A DNA stretch of 64,000 nucleotides from Bemisia tabaci (lineage: Eukaryota > Arthropoda > Insecta > Hemiptera > Aleyrodidae): assembly GCF_918797505.1 (NCBI RefSeq), contig NC_092800.1, positions 43,020,369 to 43,084,368 on the forward strand, read 5' to 3'. The translations under genes and the position numbers were made by a program. Of this stretch, positions 1-12,223 are shown piece by piece. The notes under the pieces were generated by a model, which made no database searches, was not told the origin of the DNA, and was given only the letters and a program-made list of their open reading frames with translations. How positions within the stretch are numbered: position 1 is the stretch's first letter; every line of letters starts with the position of its first letter.

Positions 1-360
1 GAGTTATTCTTGGCAGTCTGAAATTATATTCTACGAAAAATTCACGACTAAAATCCAACTTTAAAGCATGAAAAAGTGAGTGAAACTTCTTTTCTGCCAT
101 AAGGCTCCATGTAATTTTGAAACTTGAAAACGTATTTCTTGAAATAGAAAAACTGCACTTATGTGCCTTGTCTTTCAAGCCTTTCATATACTCTTTGGAG
201 ATGATAATATCTGTTATTTTAAATAAGGCCATTTGACCCGCCGATGGCTTTTTAGGAACAGAACGGTGGGCATGTTCAGCTTTCACCTGTGTTCGAGTGA
301 ACATTCAGCTGTTTTAATGCAATTATTATGTGCTCTGTAGCATTTAGAGTTAAGCATCAT

Positions 361-366
361 CACTGG

Positions 367-401
<35 letters not shown>

Positions 402-613
402 ACATTGGATCTAGAGTCCAGACTCTTAAAAACATTGACAAGAAAAAGGACTCTTGATTCAAGCAGATTTAAGCTTAAATCAAAAGGAAATCCGCTCAAA
501 TTAAGAGGCTTGGTTCTTGATTTACGCTTAAATCTGATTGAAGTAAGAGTATTTTTTCTTGTCGATGTTTTTAAGAGTCTGGACTCTAGATCCAATGTGT
601 TTTTTTTCCAGTG
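361..613. mobile_element. CACTGG foldback MITE, copy 1
   Basis: The ends are CACTGGAAAAAA and TTTTTTCCAGTG and the whole body is a near-perfect inverted repeat. An AT dinucleotide flanks both sides. The left arm carries an expanded A run at 367-400. The arms contain the family words TTGGATCTAGAGTCCAGACT and TTGATTCAA. Confidence 0.93.
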
Positions 614-614
614 A

Positions 615-1614
615 TGGCTTCTGCACACTGCTCTGATCTAGTACGGCAGCACGGAAAGTCATAAGTGCGAATGGACCACTAGACAAGTACGAATTTCAGC
701 ATTCTGATACATGCTTCTTAACCAAAATTTCAATTAGAACACGATGCGCACAACGAAAATTACCGAAATCAACTCCTTACGAAGATATTTAATGATTCTT
801 GATGCGTGAATTCAAACCACCCGCTCATGAAAACTCAATTCTCTACGTGACTCACATCGCGCACTAAACGTCTATCATCACAGTCACTGCGATATAAAAA
901 TCTGGCAACCTCAATCTTGACGCTTCGGCTCAGCTACAGCTGAAGTTTGAACCACACATGGTGGGGAATGTACATTGCTCGATTGAGAAGATTGCTGAAA
1001 CCGTTGTAGTGCGCAATTTGACTCACGTAGAGCTTTGAGTTTCTTGTGAGCGGGTAGTTCAAATTCCTCGTAACCAATGTGAAATAAAAACGTTAATGTC
1101 TTCGTTAGGAGTTGGTTTCAGTAATTTTCGTTGCGCGAATCGTGTTCTGCGTGAAATTTTGATAAAGAAACATGTATCAGATTGCTTTAATTCGAACCTT
1201 GTCTAGTGGTCCATTTTGAGGCTTGCTCCTTCTCTGGATTCATTCCGCCAAATCACGCGGAGTTCACTTTTTTCTCCGTGCAGCGCAGAATAATTCCGAT
1301 CTATGGGCCGAGACATTTTAAGCTCGCCTTAGATCGTCTTCTCAGGCGACCTCGCAATTTCAGCAATCGGAGACAAACCGCGGCCGCCGACTCGACGGAA
1401 AACCCCTCGATTTCCGGAGGGATGAACGGATTTCGACGCCAAATTCGGCAACGCTGCGTCAGACTGGGCTCCCGAATCGTACAGGTGTACACGATGAGGG
1501 GGCGTCTTCGTCTCTTTTTCCCCCGAGATCGGGCCGCTCCGAAACTTGAAAGTTGGAATTGTAGCCAGAATCTATTTTCGTGGTCTGACACACCGACCGA
1601 CCGCCGCTCGCGCC
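615..1614. other. Intergenic, nothing identified
   Basis: A loose inverted similarity around 760-1140 (CGCACAACGAAAATTACCG against GTAATTTTCGTTGCGCG) suggests another old foldback. From 1200 the sequence is more G+C-rich with open frames on both strands, but I recognise no protein family. Confidence 0.5.
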
Positions 1615-2575
1615 CGCCGTGCAGTGGAACGAGCTAGTGACAGAGGTCGGACAAGAAATTTTTCAGGGTGTCTGTATTTTTTAACTTCGAAAAATCCTGA
1701 TATTTTCCTAATTTTTCCCGATATTTTATAAAAAATTCCTGATTTTGTCATTTTGAAAGTTCCTGATATTTTCCTGATTTTTCTCGACTCCTGGCACGGT
1801 AGGCAAAAGGCAGTAAGACTTTCTCCGCTGAGGAGATTCGCATAAGAAAAATTCCTGATAAAACGTCCGATTTTTCCGATTTTCCTGATTTTTTCCTGGT
1901 CGGCCTAAATTCTTGATATTTTCCGGGTTTTCCAGTTTTTCCTGATGCTAGACACCCTGTTTTTGGCTAAAATCTCAAATTTTGATGTTTATTTCGTCAT
2001 AAATTCAATTTCAAGGGGTCTTTCTAAAAGAAAATTTCTCAGAAAAAACCCATGGGACCACTCTTAAACTTTTTTGTTTATTATTTTCGAGAATATAAGC
2101 TTTCAAAGTTTTAGAAGGTGTCTACTAAAAGAGGCAGGCCAAAAATCGGTGCTTTTCAGTACATTCTCAAGAAATTCAGTATCTCCTCGCAGAGTAATTC
2201 AGTACTTTAGAGTGCATCCAATTGAAGAATTTCGAAAAATTTAAATTTCCCGTTCAAACTGCGACAAAAATGAAATAAAATGATAAAAATTCTGAGCCTC
2301 CTAAAGGAATTTCCGTACTTTTTCAATATTTCTGGACCACCCTTGAAAAATCATTACTACTTTTGGACTTTCCTCGTTCAAACTGCGACAAAAATGACAA
2401 AAAAATGGGGCAAATTTCGGACCTTCTTGGGGAATTTCCGCACTTTTTCAATATTTCTGAACCAGCCTTCAAAAATCATTACTATTTCCGGACTTTCTGC
2501 AAATTCCGGACTTGTATACACCCCGTTTTCAGATTTTGTCCGACTTCTCCCATTGGCTTGGTCCAGTGTGCGGCA
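1615..2575. mobile_element. CACAGTGG family, long composite copy
   Basis: The left end CGTGCAGTGGAACGAGC with GGTCGGACAAGAAATTTTT and the right end TTGTCCGACTTCTCCC with TTGGTCCAGTGTGCG are 960 bp apart. Family interior words lie at 1965-2110. The left interior is interrupted by CCTGATTTTT-type sequence (1660-1960). Open frames here follow the repeats. Confidence 0.7.
1660..1962. repeat. CAGGGTGTCTA ... TAGACACCCTG degenerate T-rich repeat
   Basis: It starts TCAGGGTGTCTGTATT and ends GATGCTAGACACCCTG. The inside is reiterated ATTCCTGATATTTT-type words. A 180-bp core (GGCACGGTAGGCAAAAGGCA and following) matches 36365-36545. Confidence 0.8.
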
Positions 2576-3170
2576 GCAGACGATTCCGACCAACGCCCGC
2601 CGCGCGCCTGCAGCCTCCACCGCGGACCAGAAAATTAGTAAATACCCCGCCATTGGAAACGAAAATAAAAGAAATGAGGGAAATGGGCAGGCGAAATGCC
2701 CTAGGGACCGTGGGCTTTAAAGTGTTGAAGTCAATTTCGGGATCAACATTAATCGTCACAGAACGAGGACTGATGCGTCATGTGTTCTGGGAATAAGTTT
2801 GGCCAACCGGACTCAGTTTGACAAACTGGAAGAGGAAACTCCTCGACACAACATTACGATTGGTGAAAATCAAGAAAATTCTGGATTTCCTTCGGTTTTT
2901 TTCCTGAAATTTCAGTATATATTTTGCACTGATACAAAACGTACAAAAATTCGTCACTAAGACTCTGTAGGCAATTTTTAAATTTTGCTTGCCATGAAAA
3001 CGCTGAGGGGCCCGTGTTTTCACAAGTATTTCTAAATTTCTCGAGAAGTGTTTGATGCAACTATTTACACGCTTGAGTAATGCGCGGTTGCAGCCTGGTA
3101 AAATGAAGGCGATATTAGTCGTTAAGATCTACAATATACGTGAGACATTTCCTACATGCCGCTTTCTAAT

Positions 3171-3397
3171 CACTGGAAAAAAAACACATTGAATCTAGAG
3201 TCTAGACTCTTAAAAACATCGACGAGAAAAAGTACTCTTGATTCAATCAGAATCTAGCTTAAATCAAGAACCAAGCCTCTTAATTTAAGCGGATTACGTT
3301 TTGATTCAAGCAAAAATCCGATTGAATCGAGAGTATTTTTTCTTGTCAATTTTTTCAAGGGTCTGGACTCTAGATCCAATGTGTTTTTTATCCAGTG
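3171..3397. mobile_element. CACTGG foldback MITE, copy 2
   Basis: This is the same family as the copy at 361. The ends are CACTGGAAAA and TATCCAGTG, with flanking dinucleotide AT on both sides. It is 227 bp long and the arms pair along their length. Confidence 0.93.
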
Positions 3398-3828
3398 ATT
3401 TTTATAGAAACAGGGACATTTTTTCACTGAAAAAGCAGTTCTATACGTCTCGTTGGGAAGATAAATTCTACTGAAAAAGAAGAAAAAAAACTTTTCATAT
3501 TTTCTGACGAGAGGGATTTCGGGAGACTCTTACCACTCCCACTGTCTGAAACATGTTGTTTTTTATGCCCAACTCCATCTCTTTCGCGCGTCATCGGAAC
3601 TCCTATGCTTTCGTGTTGCGTTGACATTTTAATACAAGTCGAATATCCGCGTGGTTATTCTCTGACAGGGTCAGAGGTCGCCGTAAATTCGACTTATATT
3701 TCGACAGAGCACCACGATTTTCTGCGGTAGTTAACCTTGGAGGAGGTTCGACGTCACGGTAAAACGCCACGCGACAAACGTTGAAGAAAGTCTACAAAGT
3801 CGAAAATAATCGATATTGCAAGAAAAAA

Positions 3829-4340
3829 CAGGGTGCCAACTAAAACTTATAGCAGGATTTTCCTGATTTTTCCTGAAATTTTGGACGAGATTCCTTATTT
3901 TTGCGCGAATAAATTGGCACACGTTTGATTTAAAAAAATATACATACGTGATGAAATTAATGACATTTTTGAAAATTGCTTGAGGCACTTAGAATTTCCT
4001 AATCCATGACCGATTTTCCTGATACTTTCCTGATACCATCAAATTTCCGGATGTTTTCCGGATTTTCCGATTTCTACAGACGGTAGACACCCTGCAGTGC
4101 TCACATTTCCTGGAACTAGTGCCGAATTCCGGAACTTTTGAGATTTTCCTGAATTTTTCCCGGAACTTCTGAAATTCCCGAAATGTTCCGGATCTTTTGC
4201 ATTTCTCGGAACTTTCGAAAAAATCTTACAAAAATCCCGGAACTTTTCACGGTCATGGAGTGGGAAAAATTGGAACAAAAAAGTTTCGAATTCCGGAACT
4301 TTTGACGGACATGGAATGAGAGCACTGACACCCTGAAAAA
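3829..4340. repeat. CAGGGTGTC degenerate repeat, two adjacent copies
   Basis: One copy runs from ACAGGGTGCCAACTAAAA to GGTAGACACCCTGCA (about 4098). A second with TTCCTGGAACT and TTCCGGAACTTTTGA words ends at ACTGACACCCTG near 4335. Confidence 0.78.
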
Positions 4341-4904
4341 GATTGTGCGGTCCGACTTAACATAACGCGCGTAATTTGAAGATGGCTTCGGCAAGTGTCG
4401 CACAATAAGCTCTGAGACTGACCGATTTCACTGCGATTTGAAAGTTACGACTTGCGAAAGTCTCGAAACCAAAAAGGCTTAAGCCCTTTTCTTGGTTGCT
4501 CATAGTGGAAGGAGGTGGGCAATAAGTCGTCATGAGCTTTGTGACAGAGAAAAGAATGTTGATAAGGAAACCCTCTTCCGAACTGCGTCCGGTGCCCGGA
4601 AAAAGGGAGCAAAGCGAAGAATAACACCGAAGGCACTCCCGGAATTGATATTCCAGCTTTCAGTTTCCAAAACGGCTCAACTCCTTTTTTACGCAAGTTC
4701 TGTTGGGCGTGGAGCTAAACGGAGGGCAGAATTCATCTCAGAGTGAACTTACGCGTTTTTGTGAAGGCAGAGACGATTCGGTCCATTCTTTCTTTTCGGA
4801 AGCTCTTCCCGAAGGGTCGGTCCCGGAAGCGACAGGATACAAACGACCAGGGAGAAGGGACCCTCGCATGATAAAAGGGGCAAATATTATTGCATCAACA
4901 TTAG

Positions 4905-5036
4905 GGGTCGTTCAAGTATTACGTAACCCACTTTAGGGGGGGGGGGTCGAGCCAGCGTTACGGTGCGTTACAAGGGGGACGGGGGGCCAAACCCAGCGTT
5001 ACGTTACAAATCCGAGCCGGGGGGGGGGGGGGGTTT
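4905..5036. repeat. TCGTTCAAGTATTACGTAAC / poly(G) repeat
   Basis: GGTCGTTCAAGTATTACGTA, then G runs, GAGCCAGCGTTACGGTGCGT and CCCAGCGTTACGTTACAAAT. The same order occurs at 26208-26330, and a diverged piece at 24990-25105. The G runs differ in length between copies. Confidence 0.85.
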
Positions 5037-5196
5037 AAAAAAAAGGGCAGAAAATAAAAAATCCCGCATGATTGTAAGCAAATTAAAAATTTTGTCTTCT
5101 TGGACATTCTTCTCCTTTTTTTATTGAAGGAAAATCAACGTTGAAAGCACACGTTGCGTTTTGCCTCAGCACAGCAAAGTTGTTTGACTAGATAAC

Positions 5197-5238
<42 letters not shown>

Positions 5239-5930
5239 ACGATAGTATATTTGGTTGTAATGATATTTGGGAATAATTCAAGTTCGACAAAAGCCCAACT
5301 AGGAGGATGCCGAGCTTTTGCGAAAAAACACTTTTTATGCGGTTTTAACCTCGGTTTCATGGTTTGGCTCAACTGATTCCTCTAATTTTTCCTTACTGCC
5401 AGGAAATTTCAATTTCCCGGATTGAAACAGAGCACTCGAAAAACAAGATCCATTTTGCGCGAATGAATTTTCGATGGCGTTATTCCTCCGGAGCGCCTTC
5501 ATTTTTAAAATCGCAATTTGTCATTTGGCAAGTGGAACGAGAACGGAAAACCCATCGGGCGCACAGCGAAACACAGGGACAAAATCAACAATATCCCGAG
5601 TGAACGAACGATTCGGAACTTTATGAATACATTGTAGAAGACAGGGAGGATATTGAGCCGTGCTCTCCGTTTGACAGAAGTTAATTTCTTTTCCTCCCCG
5701 GGCGGGGGGGGGGGGGGGGGGGCGTGTCGCTTATTTGATTTCCCTATTAAACGGAGCGGGAGAGAGGAATCCTGACAAAGTTTTCTCGCAGAAATTCCTG
5801 GAAAGTAGATCGGCTCCAGGTGTACGAACGTAACTCCTCGGTTTCGAATCAATAAGCGCTTTCTGGCGGTGGTTTACGCCCTTCTTCCGCGCGCGACTTC
5901 CACCCGAGGTCAGGTCAGGAAGGTGCACTT

Positions 5931-6024
5931 CGATGGCGTGCCGCGCTTTAAGATATATCGATTGATATGCCACTTAAACCTATGGAAAATTAGCCATAGG
6001 GTGTTCGCAACGAAGACCTTATGG
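5931..6024. mobile_element. hAT-like foldback MITE, left half only
   Basis: The left arm is GATGGCGTGCCGCGC, then GATATATCGATTGATATGCC, ACCTATGGAAA and GGGTGTTCGC. The right arm is replaced at about 6024 by the TGGTTACACGCTC element. Confidence 0.75.
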
Positions 6025-6025
6025 C

Positions 6026-6571
6026 CTGGTTACACGCTCAAATTTCCGTCAAATTCCGATCAAAATGATGACCAAGATGGCGGTCGAGAGTTATCTAGAT
6101 CGATGAGTAAAAATAATGCCGCAATCAGACGCTGAATTTAGCAGCTGAATGTGGAAGTCAACAGTCATCGCCCAACGGTTGAAATTTAGCAAATTCGAGT
6201 TATTTTCATCCAGATGTGTATCAAATCTACTCGAATAGTTCAGACAAATTCAAAATTGGTCCGATGGTTGCTGAGAATCGTTGCTGAATTTTACGCGTCA
6301 CGCGCACAATTCAGGCATCGGGCCGATGACTTCCACATTCAAGCCACATTCAGCTCCCACATTCAGCGTGTGATTGCGGTGTAATTAAACAGCGTGTTGA
6401 TTGAAATATGCATGAAATAAGCAAGGTTGTGTGGAAATCAGATGAAGGATGAGCCCCACAGCTCCATCATCTACCATCAAATTTTTGCAGGCTGCAGAAA
6501 TTTGATGGTAGATAGTGCACACCAGTCACCATTTGATCGGAAATTGATGGAAATTTGAGCGTGTAACCAGC
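6026..6571. mobile_element. TGGTTACACGCTCAAATTTCC foldback, long copy
   Basis: The ends CTGGTTACACGCTCAAATTT and AAATTTGAGCGTGTAACCAG pair. The inner TCTACCATCAAATTT and AAATTTGATGGTAGA also pair. It abuts a truncated hAT-like MITE on the left. Confidence 0.88.
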
Positions 6572-6582
6572 ACATTAGACAG

Positions 6583-7068
6583 AGTGTCCAGAAATTTTCA
6601 AAAAACCCGACTTTTCCCTGATTTCTCTGACAAGAATGACCAAAAAACCGGAAAACACTTTAAAATTCCCTGACATTTCCCCGATAAAAAGGGAAAGCTC
6701 CTAATTTTTCGCCACGTTTGAACTTATTAGATATAAGTAAGAATTTTTTTCATGTTTTAGGAATGTAATGTAATGAATGGAGAAAAATATATGACGCCTA
6801 AACTTATGCGAGATATTTTTGCCTCATTTTTAAAATTCAAAAGACATCAACAGAAATGCTGATAGAAATACTTGGAGCAATTTTTGCAAGAGTGGAATTC
6901 TTGAAACATTTTCCGAAAAATTCGTGTTTTTTGATTTCCCTGATGTTTCCCCGGCACGAAAATCGCTTGCAAAATAAATTCCTTAACATGCCGAATTTTT
7001 GCGGATTCCCTGACGTTTTCCCTGATTTCTCAGACGTTTTCCAGTTTTTCCGGTCGCTAGACACCGTA
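6583..7068. repeat. CAGAGTGTCCAG ... CTAGACACC degenerate repeat
   Basis: The bounds are CAGAGTGTCCAGAAATTT and GGTCGCTAGACACCGTAG. The inside has TTCCCTGATTTCTCTGAC, TTTCCCTGAT and TTCCCTGACGTTTTCC. Confidence 0.78.
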
Positions 7069-8129
7069 GTAGAGTATAGACAGAAGGTCAACTTCCATTT
7101 CAGGGAGGATTATAGGAGAACGATGGAATAAAAATCTTCGAAATCTGACATGTAACAGAATGTCGAGAGAAACGAGGGAAAAGAAAGTAAAAATTGAACG
7201 TCAGCACTGCTTTTAATTAAATGGCACCTGAAACCAAGCATGAAAACTGCTGCGCATGACGCAAAAATGCGGTTGTACGATGGGCAACTAATATCCATCT
7301 CTTTCTTTGTTTTCCTTGCTGAATGTCGATAATGCAGCACCTCATCTCTTTGTGATGCCATGATGCACAATTCGCAAGAGGGAACAGACGCGTTACCGGA
7401 ATGCCAGCTTCACTGCGCTCTCTGGCGGAAATTCTCTGACTCGACAAGATCTGACATTACGGGTGGCTTTGGAAAAGTATGATGGGTCTGTAGCGAAGCT
7501 TTGCAAGGGCAAAATTAGGAGTAGGTTCTGTGGAGAGAGAGAGCGCAAGGTAAATTCAAACATTCTCTCCTAACTTCACGATCTCCGTAAAAATGTGAGC
7601 TTTTTTGAGCTTTCCGCTTCAAGAAGTATACTACAGCGAGACATAATTTGAAACAGGCGAGTCAGATAGATTTCATAACTCCCCACAAAACTGAGACCGA
7701 CTGCCCGTACTAAACACAGCTCCTTAAATAAAAAAACAAACAACAGGAAATCCATCTGCTTTTTAAGCTGAATTTGATAAGTACGGCAAAAGCCTCCTCT
7801 TACTCTTCTCAAATGACGCTCTTGAAGGCGTGTTTGCAAAATGAAATTTCATTATGCTGAAAAGTGACATTTTAGTAATTTTTGGGGGACGGTGTATGCA
7901 ACTAGCAACAATTGTAGATTGTTCTGAAAAGTTTCCGAGAATTTACGTAAACGATCTCAAATAAAAGTATCGAAAATTTCGACGCGATGTTTTCGTTCGT
8001 TCTACCTTCTTTTTATGTAACGGAAACAAAATTAAATATCATCTGAGTTTCTGAATCGTTACAATGAGGATACATACTTCCCCCTTAATTACGGTAAAAA
8101 CTTGAGCAGAAAGTCAAAAATGATGTCTC

Positions 8130-8355
8130 GCAGTCCAACAGCATTTCTATACATTCTTGTAGGCGCTAATATGCGTTTCAGGCTAACTGACAGACCGCAC
8201 TGCGTTTGGCGCAATGCGAGAAGTATCCATGCAGTCTTGAAGGCGCTGATATGGGCTGCACGGTGTCCGCACTGTTTGGCGCAATGCGTGAGGTATTCCT
8301 ACAGTCTCGCAGGCGCTAATATACGTTTAACGCCGGCTGCACTGTCAGGCGCAAT
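8130..8355. repeat. Tandem-like units of the GCGCC / GCGCAATGCGTGAAGTAT motif
   Basis: TTGTAGGCGCTAATATGCGT, TTGGCGCAATGCGAGAAGTA, TTGAAGGCGCTGATATGGG, TTGGCGCAATGCGTGAGGTA and CGCAGGCGCTAATATACG recur about every 80-90 bp. The same motif is found at 50770-50970, 51890-51995 and 61085-61165. Confidence 0.8.
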
Positions 8356-8725
8356 TATTCGAACTCCCTTTACAATAATCGCGGCATCGAATAATAGAAC
8401 TTAAAAGGCCCATGTTGTATTTTGACGCCGCATAAGCATTTCGAAGTTGCCTCGTTCTCCCGATTAAATATTTTTTGTTGATTTTTATGAGAAACCACGA
8501 AATTTGAGTAATGATCTTCTTTTTCCAAATTTCCAATAATACGATTTCACTGTTTCTAAGCGTTTCACGGCATATGGAGTCCATTAAAGGATTTAAAAAA
8601 AAAATCATGAAATTTTACGAAATTATATATTATGAAATTTGATAAATATAAAGTTTCATGGAACTTTGCATCCCTGCGCGGGAGTATTGCCAGAACACAC
8701 GACGAAAAAATGGTTCACGACCTCT

Positions 8726-9089
8726 CCTTAACGGAACCTTATAGGCCCAAAAAGTCTAATTTTCGAGACGAGATTCTGCCTTTCACACACTCCTTCCCCA
8801 AATTTCCGTAGCAGTACCTTAACGGAACCTTATAGGCCCAAAAAGTCTAATTTTTGAGACGAGATTCTGCCTTTCACACACTCCTTCCCCAAATTTCCGT
8901 AGCAGTACCTTAACGGAACCTCATAGGCCCAAAAAGTCTAATTTTTGAGACCAGGTTCTGCCTTCCACACACTCCTTCCCCAATTTTCCGTAGGAGTGCC
9001 TTAACGGAAACTTATAGGCCCAAAAAGTCTAATTTTCAAGATCAGATTCTGCCTTCCACACACTCCTTCCCCAATTTTCCGTAGGAGCA
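8726..9089. repeat. Tandem array, 91-bp period, four units
   Basis: CCTTAACGGAA starts at 8726, 8817, 8908 and (as CCTTAACGGAAA) 8999. Every unit carries GGCCCAAAAAGTCTAATTTT and CACACACTCCTTCCCCAA. Spacing is exactly 91 bp each time. The last unit is the most diverged. Confidence 0.95.
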
Positions 9090-9405
9090 CACCCCCATAC
9101 TTCCTTCAATGGACCTACAATGACCATCCATGGAACATGACACTGCACACCTTTCGCACAATGCCCCCATAATGGAAACCCCTTTAAAACCACCGTGTCT
9201 TTTGTAAGAGTCATCACGGGCGCATTAGCGACTGCGAGATCCGCGAGCGGGGGGGGGGGGGGAGCGGAAAGTCGTCAGGGTTGGTGGAAAAATGTCACGG
9301 CGAGGGGGTGGGACGGGGGGGGGGCGAGTTTGTAGCGAGATTGTTTGTCGGTGTTAAGTAGCGCGAAAGAATGGAGCTCGGGGCGGTTGATGGGCTCCGG
9401 TTGCT

Positions 9406-9548
9406 CCGGTATCGATACATCGAATGATCTGCCATTTAAACCTATGGAAAAGGATCGACAAAAAGGGTGTTCGCGGCAAACACGTTAATAATCGATTCTT
9501 TACCATAGCTTTAAATGGAGGAATATCGATAATCGATCATTCGCGCCC
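9406..9548. mobile_element. hAT-like foldback MITE, ends lost
   Basis: It carries the internal arms (ATCGATACATCG, CATTTAAACCTATGGAAA, GGGTGTTCGCGGCAAACAC, TTTAAATGGAGGAATATCG) but the CAGTGGCG termini cannot be recognised. Confidence 0.75.
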
Positions 9549-9559
9549 CGAGTCCCGGC

Positions 9560-11265
9560 CCCGGAAAAGTCGGGCCGATCGTCGCTCGTCGCGCTCAAAG
9601 CCCCCGTCCGCGTCGGCCAGTCATTACTGACAGCCTCCCCGCTCCGCGACGTTGCCGGATTGGCGTTTACTCGACATGGGGTAGAATGGGGGAAAGGTTG
9701 ATTGTCATCGCGAACCGGCAACAGCGCCGGCTCAGCATCCCCGTAACAGAGCAGGGACCTCAAACTGTGACTGACTTCATCGAGCAGGGACGGTGATGCC
9801 TTGTCTATCCCGCTGACGAAGGAACGCGTGGATACCGTGCAACCCTGCGTTGGAGTAGGGGGCACAAAGTGCGGAACCGCGGGTCCGGGAAATCCTTGCA
9901 AAATTACGATCGCTTTTAGGATTTTTTTTTTTACCACCTGCATTTCTCCGAATTTATATAGAAAGGTTTAAAAAAAAAATTAGGATTCTCCTAAAATTCC
10001 GGAAAAATGTACAATTTTTTCAATTTATTTTAGCAAGTTTTCCAATTTAACATTCCTAGCGTCTCTATTCCAAATGCATCGTTTTCATTTTTAAATATTT
10101 CTAGTTTACTGGAAAATCCGATTGAGAATCCTTCTGCAGGGCAAAAGTGCAGTGTACTAACCGAAAAAAGTATCCATATTTGGTCCACGTATGCTTCGCA
10201 TTCTTCGCAAAGTAGCGCGCTAAAAAAAATCGTTTTATCTTCATCAAGGAAAGAATCTCTACAAACAGCACAACTCGAGTACTAATATTCTGGATTTCTG
10301 CAAAATTTCCTTTGAGTTCATCGTTCAAGTTTAAACTATTTTGATTGGTTCTTACGCAAAAATTTGGTAGAGAAACACCTTATGATGCGCTTTAGATTTT
10401 ACCCCATGAAAGGCCTCAGGCCTCATTGATAGATAACTACATATACATAAATTCGTTATTACGGTGCTAATTTATTAAATTGAAAATAATTTTGCTGTGC
10501 CGACTCCCTGAAGGGCGTTGGAAGGAAAGGGGACCTCGGCGGCTAGGAGTCGCAGAGCGCCAAAGACCGCCATGAAAGCGACTTTTATTTAAGAATCCTC
10601 CTAGGGATCCCCTTGCTTATGTGGCCTGAGATATTATCCCGCGCCAGTTTGAGAAATATTCGAAATGAAGCCACAGTGACGAGCTTCAAATTTAATTATG
10701 AGGAGCCCATCGCGAACATCCATTCCGTAAGTTATTAAATATTTACGTAGAGGAGCACAGGGACTTGTCGCGGGCAAATGACACGAACTCCACTCGCGGC
10801 TCTTAATGATTTCAGGCCGCATCTCGGCTGCGCGCGAAGCCGGGGCATTTTTGGAATGCATAAGAGGGGTATATCGCAACATGGGAGCAATTAAGCACGT
10901 AACGCTCCGGCGTTATCTGACGTTTGTCCGTCTGGGATATGAGTAACGTACCGCGTCACCAAGACGTGACGTCACGCGTTCCATGCCGATAATCCCCCTT
11001 TCCTTTCGCTCCCGGATGAGACATGTGTCGCGAAGTCCATTCCTGTTTCATACAGGGGATATATAAATCGTTTGATACCGAAAAAAAAAAAAACTTTTAA
11101 ACCGATTAAATGCATGAGGAAGAAAAAAAGATGAAAGAAGTTAGATCGGGGCGGAGATAGCACGATAAGAAAAGTCTGGCTCCGGAATAGAGTTAGTACT
11201 CGAATATCGAATTCTCTTGTTTTATCATGATTTTCCTGATTTTTCCTCGCCTTTGTCCATTTCAA
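9560..11265. other. Intergenic, nothing identified
   Basis: 9560-9900 is G+C-rich and open on the minus strand for 147 codons, with no recognisable domain. The rest is A+T-rich with short homopolymer runs. No gene can be supported. Confidence 0.5.
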
Positions 11266-11269
11266 CAAT

Positions 11270-11352
11270 TCGTTTTCACCGATGGATCTCTCCATATACT
11301 TTTTGTCTTCTTTGTCTATCGCTTTGTCTGCCAATTTCAACGATCAGCCCAC
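11270..11352. mobile_element. AGACAAAG family, right end only
   Basis: TTTGTCTTCTTTGTCTATCG and TTTCAACGATCAGCCC are the right arm of the family seen at 11361-11632. It lies immediately next to that copy, back to back. Confidence 0.75.
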
Positions 11353-11360
11353 AGAACATC

Positions 11361-11632
11361 CAGCGGGCTGATCGTTGAAATTGATAAGACAAAGCTATAG
11401 ACAAAGGAGACATAAGGAGCATAAAGCGACTCTGTAGGTTGAAATTGATGGTTCTTATAGACTAAAAGGTAAACGTTAGACTAAATATAGGGTCTCTGGT
11501 GGGTTGCCGTTAGTTAGTCTGTTTATTTACATATACTTTGTCCATTGCAACCAACAGCTTCCACGAATAGGATCCCTCCATTGTCTGTTATGTCTATAGC
11601 TTTGTCTAGCATTATTAGCAATCAGCCCGCAG
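11361..11632. mobile_element. AGACAAAG foldback element, intact copy
   Basis: CAGCGGGCTGATCGTTGAAA pairs with AATCAGCCCGCAG. Inner AGACAAAGCTATAGACAAAG pairs with the tatgtctatagctttgtct segment. The centre has the family phrase TATAGGGTCTCTGGTGGG. Confidence 0.85.
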
Positions 11633-12061
11633 GGTCTGGGAGGTAGTAGGGAGGGTTTAGGGATGATTACGGTGAATCCCCGAAAAAAAAACAGAAATAA
11701 TTAATTAGTTGCAACTTGGGAAATGTGACTGGCTCACTCGGCTTGACGGGTGCATCGTTCGCCGTGGCCGGGAGGGTGGAGAGGGGGTCGGGGTCGTTCA
11801 GATTAAAGCGAAAGGAAAATCGATTTGTATTTCATTGCGAGGCGGGGGCGGGGGAGCGGGGGAGGGGGTGAAGGGGAAGGGCGCGGTGCTGCGGGGAACG
11901 GGGGTGCATTAATTTTAAGGTCTTTAAAACAATGGAGCCGGTAGAAGGGAGGAGCGGCAACAGAACAGACCACCGTCAGTTGTCAAGTCGACCTGTTCCT
12001 TTTCCGCGACGGAGGCGCTTTTTTGCGTTGACGCTCGGAAAGGACTGTTTCGCCGAGGATA

Positions 12062-12223
12062 CAGTGGCGTGGCGTGAATTGCGATATATCGATTGTTATG
12101 CCGTTTAAACCTGTGGTAGAGAATCGATTAAGAAGGTGTTCGCTGTGAACACCCTGTTTATCGATTATTTTCCATTTTAAATGACAGATCAATCGATACA
12201 TCGAAAATCACGCCACGCCACTG
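12062..12223. mobile_element. hAT-like foldback MITE (CAGTGGCGTGGCG), copy with 15-bp flanking repeat
   Basis: The ends are CAGTGGCGTGGCGTGAATTG and CACGCCACGCCACTG, with internal GCGATATATCGATTG and TTTAAACCTGTGG. It is flanked by a direct repeat, GTTTCGCCGAGGATA at 12047-12061 and GTTTCGCCGAGGAAA at 12224-12238 (14 of 15 identical). That is longer than the 8 bp expected for hAT. Confidence 0.9.

Noticed and set aside
1206..1637. 143-residue protein gene
   Set aside because: Open frames occur on both strands of a G+C-rich stretch and the end lies in a CACAGTGG-type element. Nothing resembles a known protein.
8726..9089. CRISPR-like array
   Set aside because: The whole 91-bp unit is conserved, with no unique spacers between short repeats. 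It is a simple tandem repeat in animal DNA.
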